The notes: a model not told the origin generated them from the letters alone. 64,000 bases of DNA from UBA6055 sp965214085 (GCA_965214085.1 OZ243937.1:682001-746000); one strand, 5' to 3'. Positions 41,354 to 50,852 are shown, numbered from the stretch's first letter. Numbers and translations: made by a program.

Positions 41354-43522
41354 ATGGTGTCGAGAGAATACAAAATTGGCAATATGGACTGCGCCGGCTG
41401 CGCGCGAGAAGTGGAAAGCGCCGTCAAGCATCTCGACGGTGTTGAGTCCGCCCGTGTAGAATATTTCACTAATACTTTGGAATTAATCGGCGATGTCGAT
41501 TTCGCGCGGCTGCAAGAGCGTGTTGAAGCCGTGGGCAAGACCATCAGCAAAGCCGAGGCGGAAGGCGCGGGTCAAGATTACGAACTGAAGCGCGCAGGCC
41601 TAATGGGTTTCTGGGATTTTCTACTGAGTCGGCCGGAAAGCCGCTTGGCGATTGTCGGCGGCGCGCTGCTTTTGATCGCCATTGCAGCCGACGTGCTTAG
41701 CCTGTTGCCGCAGGAAATCAGCAATATCTTGTACGTGGCGGCCATGATGGTGGCCATGAAACCGATCGCGACCAGCGGCATCAACACCCTGCGCGTCAAC
41801 CGAGCGTTCAACATCAATATGCTGATGACTGTGGCGGCGATTGGCGCTCTGCTCTTGGGCGAGTTCCTGGAGGCGGCAACGGTCATCTTTTTGTTCGCTA
41901 TCGGCGAAGCCATGGAAGGCTATACGGCGGACCGCGCGCGCGACAGCTTGCGTTCGCTGGTGGCGCTGAAACCGCTGACGGCGCTGCGATTGCATGGGGG
42001 GCGCAGCGAAGTTGTGCCGGTGGAAAAACTGCGCATCGCCGATCGCATCCGCGTGTTGCCCGGCGAGAAAATCCCGATGGATGGCGCTGTGATAGCGGGA
42101 AATAGCGCCGTCGATCAAGCGCATATCACGGGCGAAAGCCTGCCGCTGGCCAAAGCCCCGGGCGACGACGTGTTTGCCGGGTCAATAAATGGCGAGGCCG
42201 CGCTGGAGATTCGCGTCAGCCGGCTGTCGCATGACAATACGCTGAGCCGAATCATTGAATTGCTTCAGAAATCGCAATCGCGGCGGGCGCCCAGTCAACG
42301 ACTAATCGACCGCTTTGCCCACATTTATACGCCGGCAGTGGCGCTGTCCGCAATCGCGGTCGCTCTTGTTCCGCCGCTGTTCTTTGGCGGGGGCTTTTGG
42401 GACGGGCCAGAGGGCAGCGGCTGGTTGTATCGCGCGCTCTCGATGCTGGTGATCGCTTGCCCTTGCGCCTTGGTGATCAGTACGCCGGTGACGGTCATCA
42501 GCGCGATAACGTCCTTGGCGCGGCGCGGCGTGCTGGTAAAAGGCGGCGCTCTGCTCGAAGCCTTGGCGGGCACGCAAGTCATCGCCTTCGACAAGACCGG
42601 AACACTGACTCAGGGTCGGCTCAAGGTTTTGGCGACTTATACGGATGACTGCGCGGAAGCGCCGGATTGTGAACCCTGCGCTAAGATGATTGCATTGGCG
42701 GCGTCGCTGGAAGCGCAAAGTACGCATCCCTTTGCCAAGGCGATTTTGCAAGCGGCTTCACAGCGGGGTCTAACATACGCTGACGCTTCGGCGGTGGAGA
42801 CGATGACGGGCCTCGGCGTACGCGGCGATGTGGAGGGCCGGCGCGTAACGATCGGCAGCCACCGATACTTTGATGATGAATTTGAACATAGCGCTCACTT
42901 GTGCGCGCTGGCGGCCGGCATAGAGGCTTCGGGCCAGAGCGCGATCATGGTGCATGATGGCGATGCCGTTCGCGGTGTCATCGCGCTGGCTGATTCGCCG
43001 CGGGAAGAGAGCCAGGCGGTCGTCGCGGCATTGGGCGAAATCGGCATCGAGTCGGTCATGTTAAGCGGCGACAACAGCCAGGTGGCGGAGTCGATAGCGG
43101 GTCAGGTGGGCCTGGACCGATTCTATGGTGATTTGTTGCCGCAAGAGAAAGTCCTGGCTGTGGAGAAGCTGGCGGCTAAGCACGGGCAGGTCACGATGGT
43201 TGGCGACGGCATCAACGACAGTCCGGCTTTGGCGCGGGCTTCGGTCGGCATCGCCATGGGCGGGGCTGGCAGCGCGCAGGCAATGGAAACAGCGGGCATC
43301 GTGCTGATGGCCGAGGGGCTGCATCAGCTGCCGGCGACTATCAGACGGGCGCGTTTCGCGCGGCGCTTGATCCGGCAGAATATCGCGCTGTCGATTGGCT
43401 TAAAAGCGCTATTCCTGCTGCTGGCGGTGACGGGCAATGTGACCATGCTGGCCGCGGTCTTCGCCGATATGGGCATGTCGCTGGCGGTGACGCTCAACGG
43501 GATGCGGGCGCTTCGGAAGTAA
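41354..43522 (+). CDS. Zn/Cd/Pb-type P1B ATPase
   Basis: 722 residues. One N-terminal HMA domain with MDCAGC (residues 11-16); eight membrane helices; TGES actuator motif; ACPCAL in helix 6 (near 370); phosphorylation motif DKTGTLTQG (near 414); THPFAKA (HP motif); GDGINDSPAL (near 617). The final helices read LKALFLLLAVTGNV..FADMGMSL, the Lys/Asp pair expected of P1B-2 zinc/cadmium/lead exporters rather than copper pumps. AAGGTG precedes the ATG. Exports divalent soft metals for resistance. Confidence 0.95.
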   Translation: MVSREYKIGNMDCAGCAREVESAVKHLDGVESARVEYFTNTLELIGDVDFARLQERVEAVGKTISKAEAEGAGQDYELKRAGLMGFWDFLLSRPESRLAIVGGALLLIAIAADVLSLLPQEISNILYVAAMMVAMKPIATSGINTLRVNRAFNINMLMTVAAIGALLLGEFLEAATVIFLFAIGEAMEGYTADRARDSLRSLVALKPLTALRLHGGRSEVVPVEKLRIADRIRVLPGEKIPMDGAVIAGNSAVDQAHITGESLPLAKAPGDDVFAGSINGEAALEIRVSRLSHDNTLSRIIELLQKSQSRRAPSQRLIDRFAHIYTPAVALSAIAVALVPPLFFGGGFWDGPEGSGWLYRALSMLVIACPCALVISTPVTVISAITSLARRGVLVKGGALLEALAGTQVIAFDKTGTLTQGRLKVLATYTDDCAEAPDCEPCAKMIALAASLEAQSTHPFAKAILQAASQRGLTYADASAVETMTGLGVRGDVEGRRVTIGSHRYFDDEFEHSAHLCALAAGIEASGQSAIMVHDGDAVRGVIALADSPREESQAVVAALGEIGIESVMLSGDNSQVAESIAGQVGLDRFYGDLLPQEKVLAVEKLAAKHGQVTMVGDGINDSPALARASVGIAMGGAGSAQAMETAGIVLMAEGLHQLPATIRRARFARRLIRQNIALSIGLKALFLLLAVTGNVTMLAAVFADMGMSLAVTLNGMRALRK

Positions 43523-43579
43523 GTTAGGCGCCGAAGTCGCGTTCGACGACTTGAGTGAGGAATTGTAATACTAGAGTTT

Positions 43580-44359
43580 CTAGTCGATCGTGAGTGTTTC
43601 ATAAATAAGCTCAATTAGAAGGGTTATGTCGCCATCAAGCCAGGTATCTTCCAATGCGTCGATGTACCGTGCTCGGTTGTCTTCGGGAATGATGCTGGGT
43701 GGGTAACCATTCCTCCGTAGAATCAAATTCATTAAGGCCCGCGCAGTTCGCCCATTGCCGTCACTGAAGGGGTGAATTTGTGCAAGCAAAGCATGTGCCG
43801 CAGCCGCGTAGAAGATTGGCGAATCCGACAAACGGGCGCAATCTGTTGTTACATATACGAGATAATCGCTCATTTCTGTCATGAATTGTGGGACGTGGAA
43901 TTCATCTGGGGTTGAATGACTAGAGCTCATAATAAAGTTTGGCGTGTTCCTGTAACGTCCGGCTTCTTCTCCGACGCCCTCCATAAGGATTGCATGGAAT
44001 TGGCGTAAGAAGTTCTGTGTTACTAATCGGGACTTGTTAAAGGCGTGTACTTGCGCGAAATCCAGTGCAGCCAATAGATTTCTAGTCTCGAGTTGGTCCA
44101 GCGACGGTCTGGAGGGGATGTTGCCATCCGCTTCAATGATATTTTGCACTTCACCGTATGTCAGTCTATTGCCTTCAATCCGGTTGGAATGATAAATCTC
44201 ATCCAACTTTGTTTGCTGGTAGTGATGCCGTTGAATCTCAACGGAAAGCCGGTTCGATGCCCAACGTTTCTTGATGTCCTCGTCCAAAATTCGCAGGCGG
44301 GAATTTAGCGAGTCGTCAAAGTAAAACCGTTTCCTGGTGATGGCTTTTGGAATGATCAT
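43580..44359 (-). CDS. Fic-domain AMP-transferase (class II autoinhibited)
   Basis: 259 residues. Catalytic loop HPFSDGNGR begins at His196; an N-terminal inhibitory helix has S58NRIEG63, fitting the (S/T)xxxE(G/N) motif that blocks ATP. The flap and beta-hairpin region lie near 145-160. Attaches AMP (or removes it) on hydroxyl side chains of unknown protein targets. It starts 12 nt after the RimI-like gene, suggesting a shared message. Lower GC than its neighbour. Confidence 0.92.
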   Translation of the reverse strand: MIIPKAITRKRFYFDDSLNSRLRILDEDIKKRWASNRLSVEIQRHHYQQTKLDEIYHSNRIEGNRLTYGEVQNIIEADGNIPSRPSLDQLETRNLLAALDFAQVHAFNKSRLVTQNFLRQFHAILMEGVGEEAGRYRNTPNFIMSSSHSTPDEFHVPQFMTEMSDYLVYVTTDCARLSDSPIFYAAAAHALLAQIHPFSDGNGRTARALMNLILRRNGYPPSIIPEDNRARYIDALEDTWLDGDITLLIELIYETLTID

Positions 44360-44371
44360 AATGAATCTTCC

Positions 44372-45010
44372 TCACCCCCGCGGGCGGGCAGCGCGGCTGT
44401 AGGCGTCGCTGAAGCCCTGCTGCAGGCGCAGCTTCTGGTAAAGCCGGCCAAAGCGAAGGCGTGTATCGCGATCGAGCGACACCCGCATGTCCCAAGCGTC
44501 CTCGTTATCGCCGCGATAGTAGTTTTTCTTGCGCCCGACGCGGTTGAAGCCATACTTCTTGTAGAGACTCTGCGCCACTGAATTGCTTACGCGCACCTCG
44601 AGCACGATGTATTCCGCGTTCAATTGCAGCGCCTTGCCGAACATACCGGCCAGCAGAATCTCCCCGTAGCCGAGGCCGCGGTTGGCGGGATGAATCGCTA
44701 TCGTGCTGATATGCGCCTCGCCTTCTATTTTCCACAAGCCGCCATAACCCAGAATCTCGCCCGTGCTGGTGTCCGCCGGCGCATGTCCGCGCAGCTTGTC
44801 GCGCAGGCGGGATCGCAGCGTTGGACGCGGCTTGGGGACTAAGGGCGCGGCGTCCGACAGTTGTTCCAATACAACCATGTGACTGACGCGCGACTCATTG
44901 ATTTCGAAGCTATAGGATTCGTAGGGCCAAGGCGGCTCAAAACAGATGACGTCAATCGCCGCTACTTGACGGATGTCCGCGAGCCGCATATAGCGCAGGT
45001 TCAAACTCAT
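44372..45010 (-). CDS. RimI-like GNAT acetyltransferase
   Basis: 212 residues. GNAT fold: YMRLADIRQVAAIDVICFEPPWPYESYSFE (RimI-like start), EILGYGGLWKIEGEAHISTIAIHPANRGLGYGEILL (acetyl-CoA loop R-G-L-G-Y-G) and EVRVSNSVAQSLYKKYGFNRVG. An insertion of about 35 residues (LSDAAPLVPKPRPTLRSRLR and on) precedes the core, and an Arg-rich tail follows. N-terminal protein acetylation is likely. Confidence 0.85.
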   Translation of the reverse strand: MSLNLRYMRLADIRQVAAIDVICFEPPWPYESYSFEINESRVSHMVVLEQLSDAAPLVPKPRPTLRSRLRDKLRGHAPADTSTGEILGYGGLWKIEGEAHISTIAIHPANRGLGYGEILLAGMFGKALQLNAEYIVLEVRVSNSVAQSLYKKYGFNRVGRKKNYYRGDNEDAWDMRVSLDRDTRLRFGRLYQKLRLQQGFSDAYSRAARPRG

Positions 45011-45150
45011 TGCCGAAGAATTGCTTGGTGAATACTGGGGACGAGTTTAGCGCCCCTTGGCTGGGGGCACAACATAGCGGCGCGTTGCTGAGAAGATGCC
45101 CTGCCGGCTGTTCAAGCTTGGTCGCCGACAGGTAGTGGAGTAAACAGCCC

Positions 45151-45462
45151 TTACATTTCGAAGATTTGCACGACGTCGAGCGCGGCCACCTCAATATAGG
45201 GGCAGCTCTTGGCCATCTCGATGGCGGCGTCCATATCTTCCGCTTCGACGATGGTAATGCCAGTGAGTCGATCAGCACGCTCTTCGTTGGATACGCCGCT
45301 GGCGTCTACACGCGTGGGGGGGCCAAATGGCATGCCGCGATTGACGACCGCATCGCCCAAGCCGCCCAGCCATGCGAAGTATTTCTGCTGGTGCGCCTGC
45401 GCTTCTTCTTCTGAACCAGAAAATTGAGGTTCGCCTACATAGATCAATCCGAATTGCGCCAA
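45151..45462 (-). CDS. YCII-related (DGPF-type) protein
   Basis: 103 residues from a TTG at 45462 with GGGAG eight bases upstream; the longer frame to 45678 runs into repeat DNA. QFGLIYVGEPQFSGSEEEAQ, HQQKYFAWLGGLGDAVV, GITIVEAEDMDAAIEMAKSCPYIE and a final VVQIFEM fit the ferredoxin-like YCII fold of uncharacterised small proteins often near sigma factors. No sigma factor is adjacent. Confidence 0.72.
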   Translation of the reverse strand: MAQFGLIYVGEPQFSGSEEEAQAHQQKYFAWLGGLGDAVVNRGMPFGPPTRVDASGVSNEERADRLTGITIVEAEDMDAAIEMAKSCPYIEVAALDVVQIFEM

Positions 45463-45616
45463 GATATTTTCTCCCGTGTAATACTGCTTGTCATTGTGCT
45501 GCCGAGCGCTATGGCGTTTTCGCAAAAGGCGCTGGCATGGCAACAAGCATAAGTCGACGCGTGAGATGGTCAATACCGAACTTGGCTTAGGGTCACGCGG
45601 GAATCGAATAAACTTA

Positions 45617-45781
45617 AAATTAACCACAGAGGACGCAGAGGACACAGAGGATTCTAATTTGATGCGATATTGCCGCAAGTATGTAACTATCGAACAAATG
45701 GCAACTGTCGTAATTATACGTTCACTAATCCGCTTTACTCAGTGTCCTCTGTGTATCCTCTGTGTCCTCTGTGGTAAGTTT
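45617..45781 (+). repeat. 165-bp long-inverted-repeat element built from R2 tracts
   Basis: Left arm AACCACAGAGGACGCAGAGG, ACACAGAGGA; right arm TCCTCTGTGTATCCTCTG, TGTCCTCTGTGGTAAG. The arms are about 35-40 bp and nearly complementary around a ~90-bp interior that includes TTTGATGCGATATTGCC. The rest of 45463-45981 holds another R2 tract (45806-45840) and no gene. Confidence 0.7.
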
Positions 45782-45981
45782 TTCCATCACTAACTTGCAC
45801 TTGCTTCTGTGGTGAAAAAATATTGATGCGATTGCTCTGCGGCTTGAGCCGTCGATCTTGAGCCGGCGCTTGACTCGGTGTATGCTAGTGTGCGCGGCGG
45901 GGGATCATTGCTAAAGATTCTGAAATGTGTCGAGCATATAACAGGCTGCCCGCCGCCATTTGCTTGTGGAGAACTTGGAAT

Positions 45982-46710
45982 ATGCTGAGCATCGCTGACA
46001 TGAATTTGCTGCGCGACGCCTACAGCGCTTATTCCGAACTGCGCCCGGCGGAGGCCATGGCGATGATTGGAAATCCTAGCGTTGAAGACCTGGTGGATCG
46101 CGCGCTTGCCGGCATGGTGGACCGCGATCGCAATGCGCGTGTGCTCATGTTGCGCGTCTTGCAGCATCAGCGGGGCGACGCAGCCATGCGCGGGGTGCTG
46201 GCGGGCCTGAATGATGAAGTTCGACGGGTTTGCGCGGCCGCGATTCAAGCCAGCGGCAACTACCTGGACTACCCGGAAATTGTCGCGCGGCTGCAAGCGA
46301 TCGCGCGCGATTCGTCCCTCAAGCGCAAATTGCGGCGGCGCGCGCTGAGCATGCTGGCCGGCGACGAGGGACGTCAACAGGGCGACCTGAGGCCGGCGGC
46401 ATTCGACGCATTGAGCGAACTGATGCAGGAGCCGGCGTATCGCTTCAGCATCGCTTTTGGCTTGGCTCGCCTGGATTTGCAGCCGCGGGTCGAGACGCTG
46501 TTGGAGCGTTTCGCGCGTTCACCAGATGAAAAGGAGCGCGCGCTGGCGCAGAGGGCTTTGGGTGGCGAGCGTGTGATTCATATCGATGGCTACGCCAGGG
46601 ACGAATCGCTGCGGCGCCGAATCGCCGAGAGCTGCGATATCGCGCATGGCCGCATGTATTATTGGCTGCCGCGGGCGGGGTTGCCGGCGGAAGCGCTCGC
46701 CACTTCTTAG
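45982..46710 (+). CDS. HEAT-repeat-like helical protein
   Basis: 242 residues from MLSIADMNLLRDAYS; GGAG lies upstream of this ATG. Repeated helical pairs such as SVEDLVDRALAGMVDRDRNARVLMLRVLQ and RGVLAGLNDEVRRVCAAAIQASGNYLDYPEIV suggest HEAT/armadillo-type repeats. No signal peptide or catalytic motif. The C-terminus (AHGRMYYWLPRAGLPAEAL) is distinct. Function unknown. Confidence 0.65.
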   Translation: MLSIADMNLLRDAYSAYSELRPAEAMAMIGNPSVEDLVDRALAGMVDRDRNARVLMLRVLQHQRGDAAMRGVLAGLNDEVRRVCAAAIQASGNYLDYPEIVARLQAIARDSSLKRKLRRRALSMLAGDEGRQQGDLRPAAFDALSELMQEPAYRFSIAFGLARLDLQPRVETLLERFARSPDEKERALAQRALGGERVIHIDGYARDESLRRRIAESCDIAHGRMYYWLPRAGLPAEALATS

Positions 46711-46763
46711 GCGCGAGAACTACAGCGTTCAGTTTCGCTGCGTTTTAGATTGGTCTACGCTGC

Positions 46764-47657
46764 TCAAAACAGCGGCATGCCGGGTATGCGCGCGCGAACG
46801 CGATAGAGCGTGGTGATGCCGGTCAGATACAAGCTGCATAGATCCTCATCGCCCCAAGTGAAATTGGTGATTTGCATCGGCGTCCGCAGCCGCCCGAGAC
46901 AGATGCCGTCGGCGCGGAAAATGTGCAAGCCGCCTTGGGCGCAGCAGTATACGTTGCCGTCGCTGTCGATTTTGATGCCATCGGGCACGCCGGGTCCATC
47001 GCCTTGGGTCTCTGCGAAAAGGCGCTGGTTGGAGATGGCGCCATCCGCCGCAACATCATAGACGTAGATTTTGTAGTCTTGGCTGTCGCTGATATACAGC
47101 AGAGCCTCGTCGGCGGAAAAGCATAAGCCGTTGGGCCGGTTCAAGTCCCGGGTCAGCAGCGTCAGGGACTCATCGCCCGGATCCCAGCGATATACGCCCT
47201 TGAAGTTGAGCTGAGTCGGGCGCGGGATGCCCACTTTCGCCTCGCGCCCAGATGGCGGATCAGTGAAATACACGCCGTCGTCGCGCTTGACCACGATATC
47301 GTTGGGGCTGTTGAGTTCCGCGCCCTGGTAATGGGAGGCGATTACATTCATGTTCTCGCCATCCATGCGCGTCACGCGGCTGCTGGCGTGGTGACAGCTC
47401 AGCAATCTGCCTTCCCGGTCGTAGGTATTGCCGTTGGCCATGTGGCTGTTACGCCGGTACAGGCTCAAGCCGGCGCCCGCTGACCATTGCAGGGTCGAGT
47501 TGCCCAGGATGTCGCTGAAGCGCAGGTGCTTTTCATAGGGGTGCCAGGCTGGACCTTCGAGGAATTTCATGCCGTCGGCGACAATCTCGATTTCGGCGTG
47601 GCGGTCAAAGAATTCGCTCAGCTGCGGATCCCGGATGTCAAGCTCGATGGCTGGCAT
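46764..47657 (-). CDS. SMP-30/gluconolactonase family hydrolase
   Basis: 297-residue six-bladed propeller. The divalent-metal site is visible as Glu in FLEGPAWHP, Asn in NSPNDIVVKRDDG, Asn in NRPNGLCFS and Asp in GVPDGIKID. Family members open sugar lactones or act as lactonase-like esterases. No signal peptide. Downstream of, and on the same strand as, the TfoX-like gene (43-408 nt apart), though coupling is not evident. Confidence 0.9.
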   Translation of the reverse strand: MPAIELDIRDPQLSEFFDRHAEIEIVADGMKFLEGPAWHPYEKHLRFSDILGNSTLQWSAGAGLSLYRRNSHMANGNTYDREGRLLSCHHASSRVTRMDGENMNVIASHYQGAELNSPNDIVVKRDDGVYFTDPPSGREAKVGIPRPTQLNFKGVYRWDPGDESLTLLTRDLNRPNGLCFSADEALLYISDSQDYKIYVYDVAADGAISNQRLFAETQGDGPGVPDGIKIDSDGNVYCCAQGGLHIFRADGICLGRLRTPMQITNFTWGDEDLCSLYLTGITTLYRVRARIPGMPLF

Positions 47658-47700
47658 GGCTTTCCTCTATGCTCGGCATGGACAGGCTGCCTCAAGTGAA

Positions 47701-48066
47701 TCAGCCTTTGCGCTTCCTGGCTTTTGGTTTGAGGGTCTTGGCGTAGGCATAGCTCTGCTCGAGGTAGGGCATAAGACCGGCGGCATCTTGCAGCAGATGA
47801 TCGGGCACGGCCACGTATTCCTTCATGACCGTCCCGTAGGTCACCAGCAATTCGCTGTCGAATTCCGCCAGAAAAGCGTCGCGCTCCGCTTTGCCCAAGC
47901 GCAATCCCACCGTGCCGGCTTTGGTCAATTGGCTGAACATGTTGCCTTCATGCGAGGTGTAAGGCAGCTTCGTGCCGCCTTTCAGCTCGATTTCCGGGTG
48001 AGCGTCGATGAGCTGCTTGTAAAGCGCCAATTTGTCGTCCGGCACATGCCCGTATTTGTCGCTCAT
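47701..48066 (-). CDS. TfoX/Sxy-like N-terminal domain protein
   Basis: 121 residues from MSDKYGHVPDD. The pattern DKLALYKQLIDAHPEIELKG, LPYTSHEGNMFSQL, AGTVGLRLGKAERDAFLAEF and YGTVMKEYVAVPDHLL resembles the stand-alone TfoX-N-like family seen in many bacteria; a Lys/Arg-rich tail ends the protein. No competence genes are nearby, so no competence role is implied. Confidence 0.72.
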   Translation of the reverse strand: MSDKYGHVPDDKLALYKQLIDAHPEIELKGGTKLPYTSHEGNMFSQLTKAGTVGLRLGKAERDAFLAEFDSELLVTYGTVMKEYVAVPDHLLQDAAGLMPYLEQSYAYAKTLKPKARKRKG

Positions 48067-48225
48067 CGATTGCCTCTGGCTTGCTTTGCGTCTCTTGCCA
48101 TCATCTTGCCCGGCAACAGGCATTGTGGCAATGGTTCATTGATTGGCGCCTGCTGCAGCGCGACCGGCAGACAATGCGGATGCAGCTCTCGCAGCGAATA
48201 CGGCTCCGCTTCCAATAATCTACAG

Positions 48226-48380
48226 AGGCCGCAGAGCGCGCAGAGATACAGCTTGGTTGTCGCAGTCAGCAGCTTGTCGTCATCCACCACCCCACGATTT
48301 GTCGGAAATGTATCCTTTTCGGTTGATACAGATATATACCATCGAGGACACCGAGAAATGCTAGGGCAATCGCATCAACT
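48226..48380 (+). repeat. R2 tract and MITE-A right-end relative
   Basis: CAGAGGCCGCAGAGCGCGCAG at 48226 is an R2-like tract. From 48310 GTATCCTTTTCGGTTGATAC, then CCATCGAGGACACCGAGAAA and AGGGCAATCGCATCAACT, reversed, matches the right end of MITE-A (24712-24763). The stretch 48067-48763 contains only this and the composite repeat. Confidence 0.65.
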
Positions 48381-48474
48381 TATCTCAACACTAAGGTGCC
48401 AAGAACTCCGAGATATATCCGAAAATATGTCAATAAAGGACTCAATGAAAAGGTAATTTTCTGCCAGATTTCAT

Positions 48475-48659
48475 GGGCGAGCCAAGGCTCGCCCCTACAA
48501 TATGTTAGTTTGATAATAAATTCGTCATTTATGGATATTGATGCGATTGCCCTGCGAGAGCACCGAGAAACTTAATCGAGATATGCCATATTCTTTGTGT
48601 GCTTTGTGCCTTTGTGTCTTTGTGGTGAAATGAATTTCAACCGAATTCGATACACTACC
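48475..48659 (-). repeat. Composite dispersed repeat, copy 2 (inverted relative to 9834-10020)
   Basis: P1 palindrome (48475-48499), then GTTAGTTTGATAATAAATTC, GTCATTTATGGATATTGATG and CGATTGCCCTGCGAGAGCAC, an R2 tract, and the MITE-A-type end CCGAATTCGATACACTACC. The whole block reads as the reverse complement of 9834-10020. Confidence 0.85.
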
Positions 48660-48763
48660 GATTTGTCCCAGCGTTGACGCGCGTCTTGCGGCGGGTTCTA
48701 ATTGATGCGGAAGCTCATCCTAAGGTGACGCTAAATCCTGGATATCACGATGAAAGGCTGAGC

Positions 48764-49969
48764 ATGGCGACTTATGACATAGCGGTGATCGGCAACGGTT
48801 TGATTGGCAGCGCTGCGCTGCGTCACCTGACGGAAAGCTGCCCGGAGTTGAAGGTATGCGGTATCGGACCGGCTGAGCCGCGCGATCGCAAGACGCATCA
48901 AGGCGTCTTCGCCAGCCACTACGACCAGGGCCGGATCACGCGCATCCTGGATCCCAGCCCGCTGTGGGGCAAGCTGGCTCGTGAATCCATCGCGCGGTAT
49001 TCCGACATTGAAGCCGATAGCGGCGTCAAGTTCCACCATCGCGTCGGCTGCTTGCGCGCCACCGATATCGCCGAGCGCGTCGCCGAGATTGACGCCTGCG
49101 CGGCTGCGTATGAGCCGCCTTACCAACGACTCGATGCCGCCGGCTGCAAGCAAGCGTATCCATTCCTCGCCTTCTCCGATGAATTTGTGGCTTGGGATGA
49201 AGGGGGCGAAGCCGGCTATATCAACCCGCGCCAGTTGATCGAGGCGCAGCTGAAATCGGCTGGAAAAAGAGGCGCGACAATCCTGCGCGAGGTTGTTGAT
49301 TCGCTGGAAGATTGTGGTGACTGGGTGTCGATACGTACGCGAAATGGCAGCGAGCTGCGCGCAAAGAAGGCGCTGCTGACTGCCGGGGGCTACAGCAATA
49401 CCCTCCTGCGGCGGAAGCTGGACCTTCCGACCAAGTCGCATACGATTCTGCTGGCGGAGGCGCCGACGGCTGAGATTGAATGCCTGCGCGGCATGCCGGC
49501 GATCATCAGTTCTTTTGATCATCCCGATGCCGAATCGCTATACATGCTGCCGCCTGTGCTCTACCCGGACGGCAAAACTTACATCAAGCTGGGACCGAGT
49601 GGGCGGGACGAGCATTTCTTCGACGCGGCGGAAAACGACCGCGAGCTTCTGCCCTGGTTTCAGAGCGACGGCAACCCTCTCACCGCCGCCGACTTAAAAG
49701 CGGCGCTGCAGCGCATGATCCCCGACTTGAAAGTGCTGTCATATCAGACGGCGCCTTGCCTGCTTACCTATTCGGCGCATGGGAATCCTTATATTGACGC
49801 GCTGGAAGCGGGCCGCTTATATGTAACAACAGCCGGCAATGGCATGGGCGCCAAGTCATCGGACGAGATCGGCAGGATCGGCGCGCTGCTCTGCGCGACA
49901 GGCGAGTGGCAGAGTGACTTGAATCGAGAAGATTTCCGCGCTGTTTATATGGATGGCGGATCGAAGTAA
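48764..49969 (+). CDS. FAD-dependent oxidoreductase (DAO/SoxB-like)
   Basis: 401 residues from MATYDIAVIGNGLIGSAALR, a GxGxxG FAD-binding fold; AAGG precedes this ATG. DQGRITRILDPSPLWGKLARESI corresponds to the substrate-side segment of sarcosine-oxidase-like enzymes, and YVTTAGNGMGAKSSDEIGRI is the C-terminal FAD contact. The cysteine used for covalent FAD in the 17.6-kb relative is not evident. Probable amine or amino-acid oxidase. Overlaps the convergent Nudix gene by 25 bp. Confidence 0.85.
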   Translation: MATYDIAVIGNGLIGSAALRHLTESCPELKVCGIGPAEPRDRKTHQGVFASHYDQGRITRILDPSPLWGKLARESIARYSDIEADSGVKFHHRVGCLRATDIAERVAEIDACAAAYEPPYQRLDAAGCKQAYPFLAFSDEFVAWDEGGEAGYINPRQLIEAQLKSAGKRGATILREVVDSLEDCGDWVSIRTRNGSELRAKKALLTAGGYSNTLLRRKLDLPTKSHTILLAEAPTAEIECLRGMPAIISSFDHPDAESLYMLPPVLYPDGKTYIKLGPSGRDEHFFDAAENDRELLPWFQSDGNPLTAADLKAALQRMIPDLKVLSYQTAPCLLTYSAHGNPYIDALEAGRLYVTTAGNGMGAKSSDEIGRIGALLCATGEWQSDLNREDFRAVYMDGGSK

Positions 49970-50436
49970 GTTCGAGCGGAGTCTATTAAGGCCAGCGCAA
50001 TGATGCGCTTGTGACGCGGCAGCATGTTTCCCGGCAGGGCGTCACGCGGGAAGTAGCGGATATCCAGCGATTCGTCATCGTTAACACGCGGCGCGTTCGC
50101 ATCACGCGGGCGACAGCGGAACACGGTCGTAACCGTGGCCATTTGGTCGCCGTTGGGGTAGGTCACGCTGTAGTCGCAGCCTGAAAGCACAGCCACCACT
50201 CGTACCGGCTCGACTGAAATGCCGGTCTCCTCGTACACTTCGCGGATGGCGGTATCGGCGACGGACTCGCCGGGCTCTACGCCTCCGCTGGGCGGCGCCC
50301 AGGATTCGCTGTCGCGGCGCAGTTGCAGCAAGACCTCATCACGCTCGTTAACAACAACGGCAGTGACGCCGGGCAGCAGCAGCAAGTCATGGCCGATCTT
50401 GGCGCGGATATTCCTGACGTAGGCCGAAATCGGCAT
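49945..50436 (-). CDS. Nudix hydrolase (MutT-like)
   Basis: 163 residues from MPISAYVRNIRAKIGHD; the start shares one base with the upstream OsmC stop (TGATG). Nudix box GGVEPGESVADTAIREVYEE then TGISVE is intact. LLPGVTAVVVNERDEVLLQLRRDSESWAPPSG matches housekeeping nucleotide-diphosphatase members. Coupled to the OsmC gene. Confidence 0.9.
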   Translation of the reverse strand: MPISAYVRNIRAKIGHDLLLLPGVTAVVVNERDEVLLQLRRDSESWAPPSGGVEPGESVADTAIREVYEETGISVEPVRVVAVLSGCDYSVTYPNGDQMATVTTVFRCRPRDANAPRVNDDESLDIRYFPRDALPGNMLPRHKRIIALALIDSARTYFDPPSI

Positions 50437-50834
50437 CAGCCCACGGAGACAGTGAGATCGACCGAGCCTTTGAGCGTATTGGCGACGATGCAGGCGCGCT
50501 CGCACATAAGCACCAGCTTCTCGAATTCAGCGCGATCGGCGAAGGCGGAAGTGACAACCATGTCGATGGCAGCGAAACGCGCTGGCGCTTCCGCCAATTC
50601 GCCGCTGACTTCAATGGCGATGTCGTCAATGTCCAGGTCGCGGGCGCGGACGGCCGCTAGCAGATTGCTGTTGAAGCAGCCGCCCAAAGAGGCCAGCAGC
50701 AGCTCGCCGCCCATAGCGCCTTTGTCATGCCCGCCTTTGGCTTCGGGCCGGTCGATGTCGATGGCGTGATTACGTATTTGCGCGGCCGTGGTGGCGCCGT
50801 CGACCTGGTTTAGCTTGACTGTGATAGTTGGCAT
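50436..50834 (-). CDS. OsmC/Ohr family peroxide-reducing protein
   Basis: 132 residues. Both redox cysteines are present: GGCFNSNLLAAVRA (about residue 53) and MCERACIVANTLKG (about residue 113). Uses thiols to reduce organic hydroperoxides. Followed by the coupled Nudix gene and preceded, after a P1 palindrome, by the sugar ABC operon on the same strand. Confidence 0.88.
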   Translation of the reverse strand: MPTITVKLNQVDGATTAAQIRNHAIDIDRPEAKGGHDKGAMGGELLLASLGGCFNSNLLAAVRARDLDIDDIAIEVSGELAEAPARFAAIDMVVTSAFADRAEFEKLVLMCERACIVANTLKGSVDLTVSVG

Positions 50835-50852
50835 ATTTTCCTCCTGTATTGC

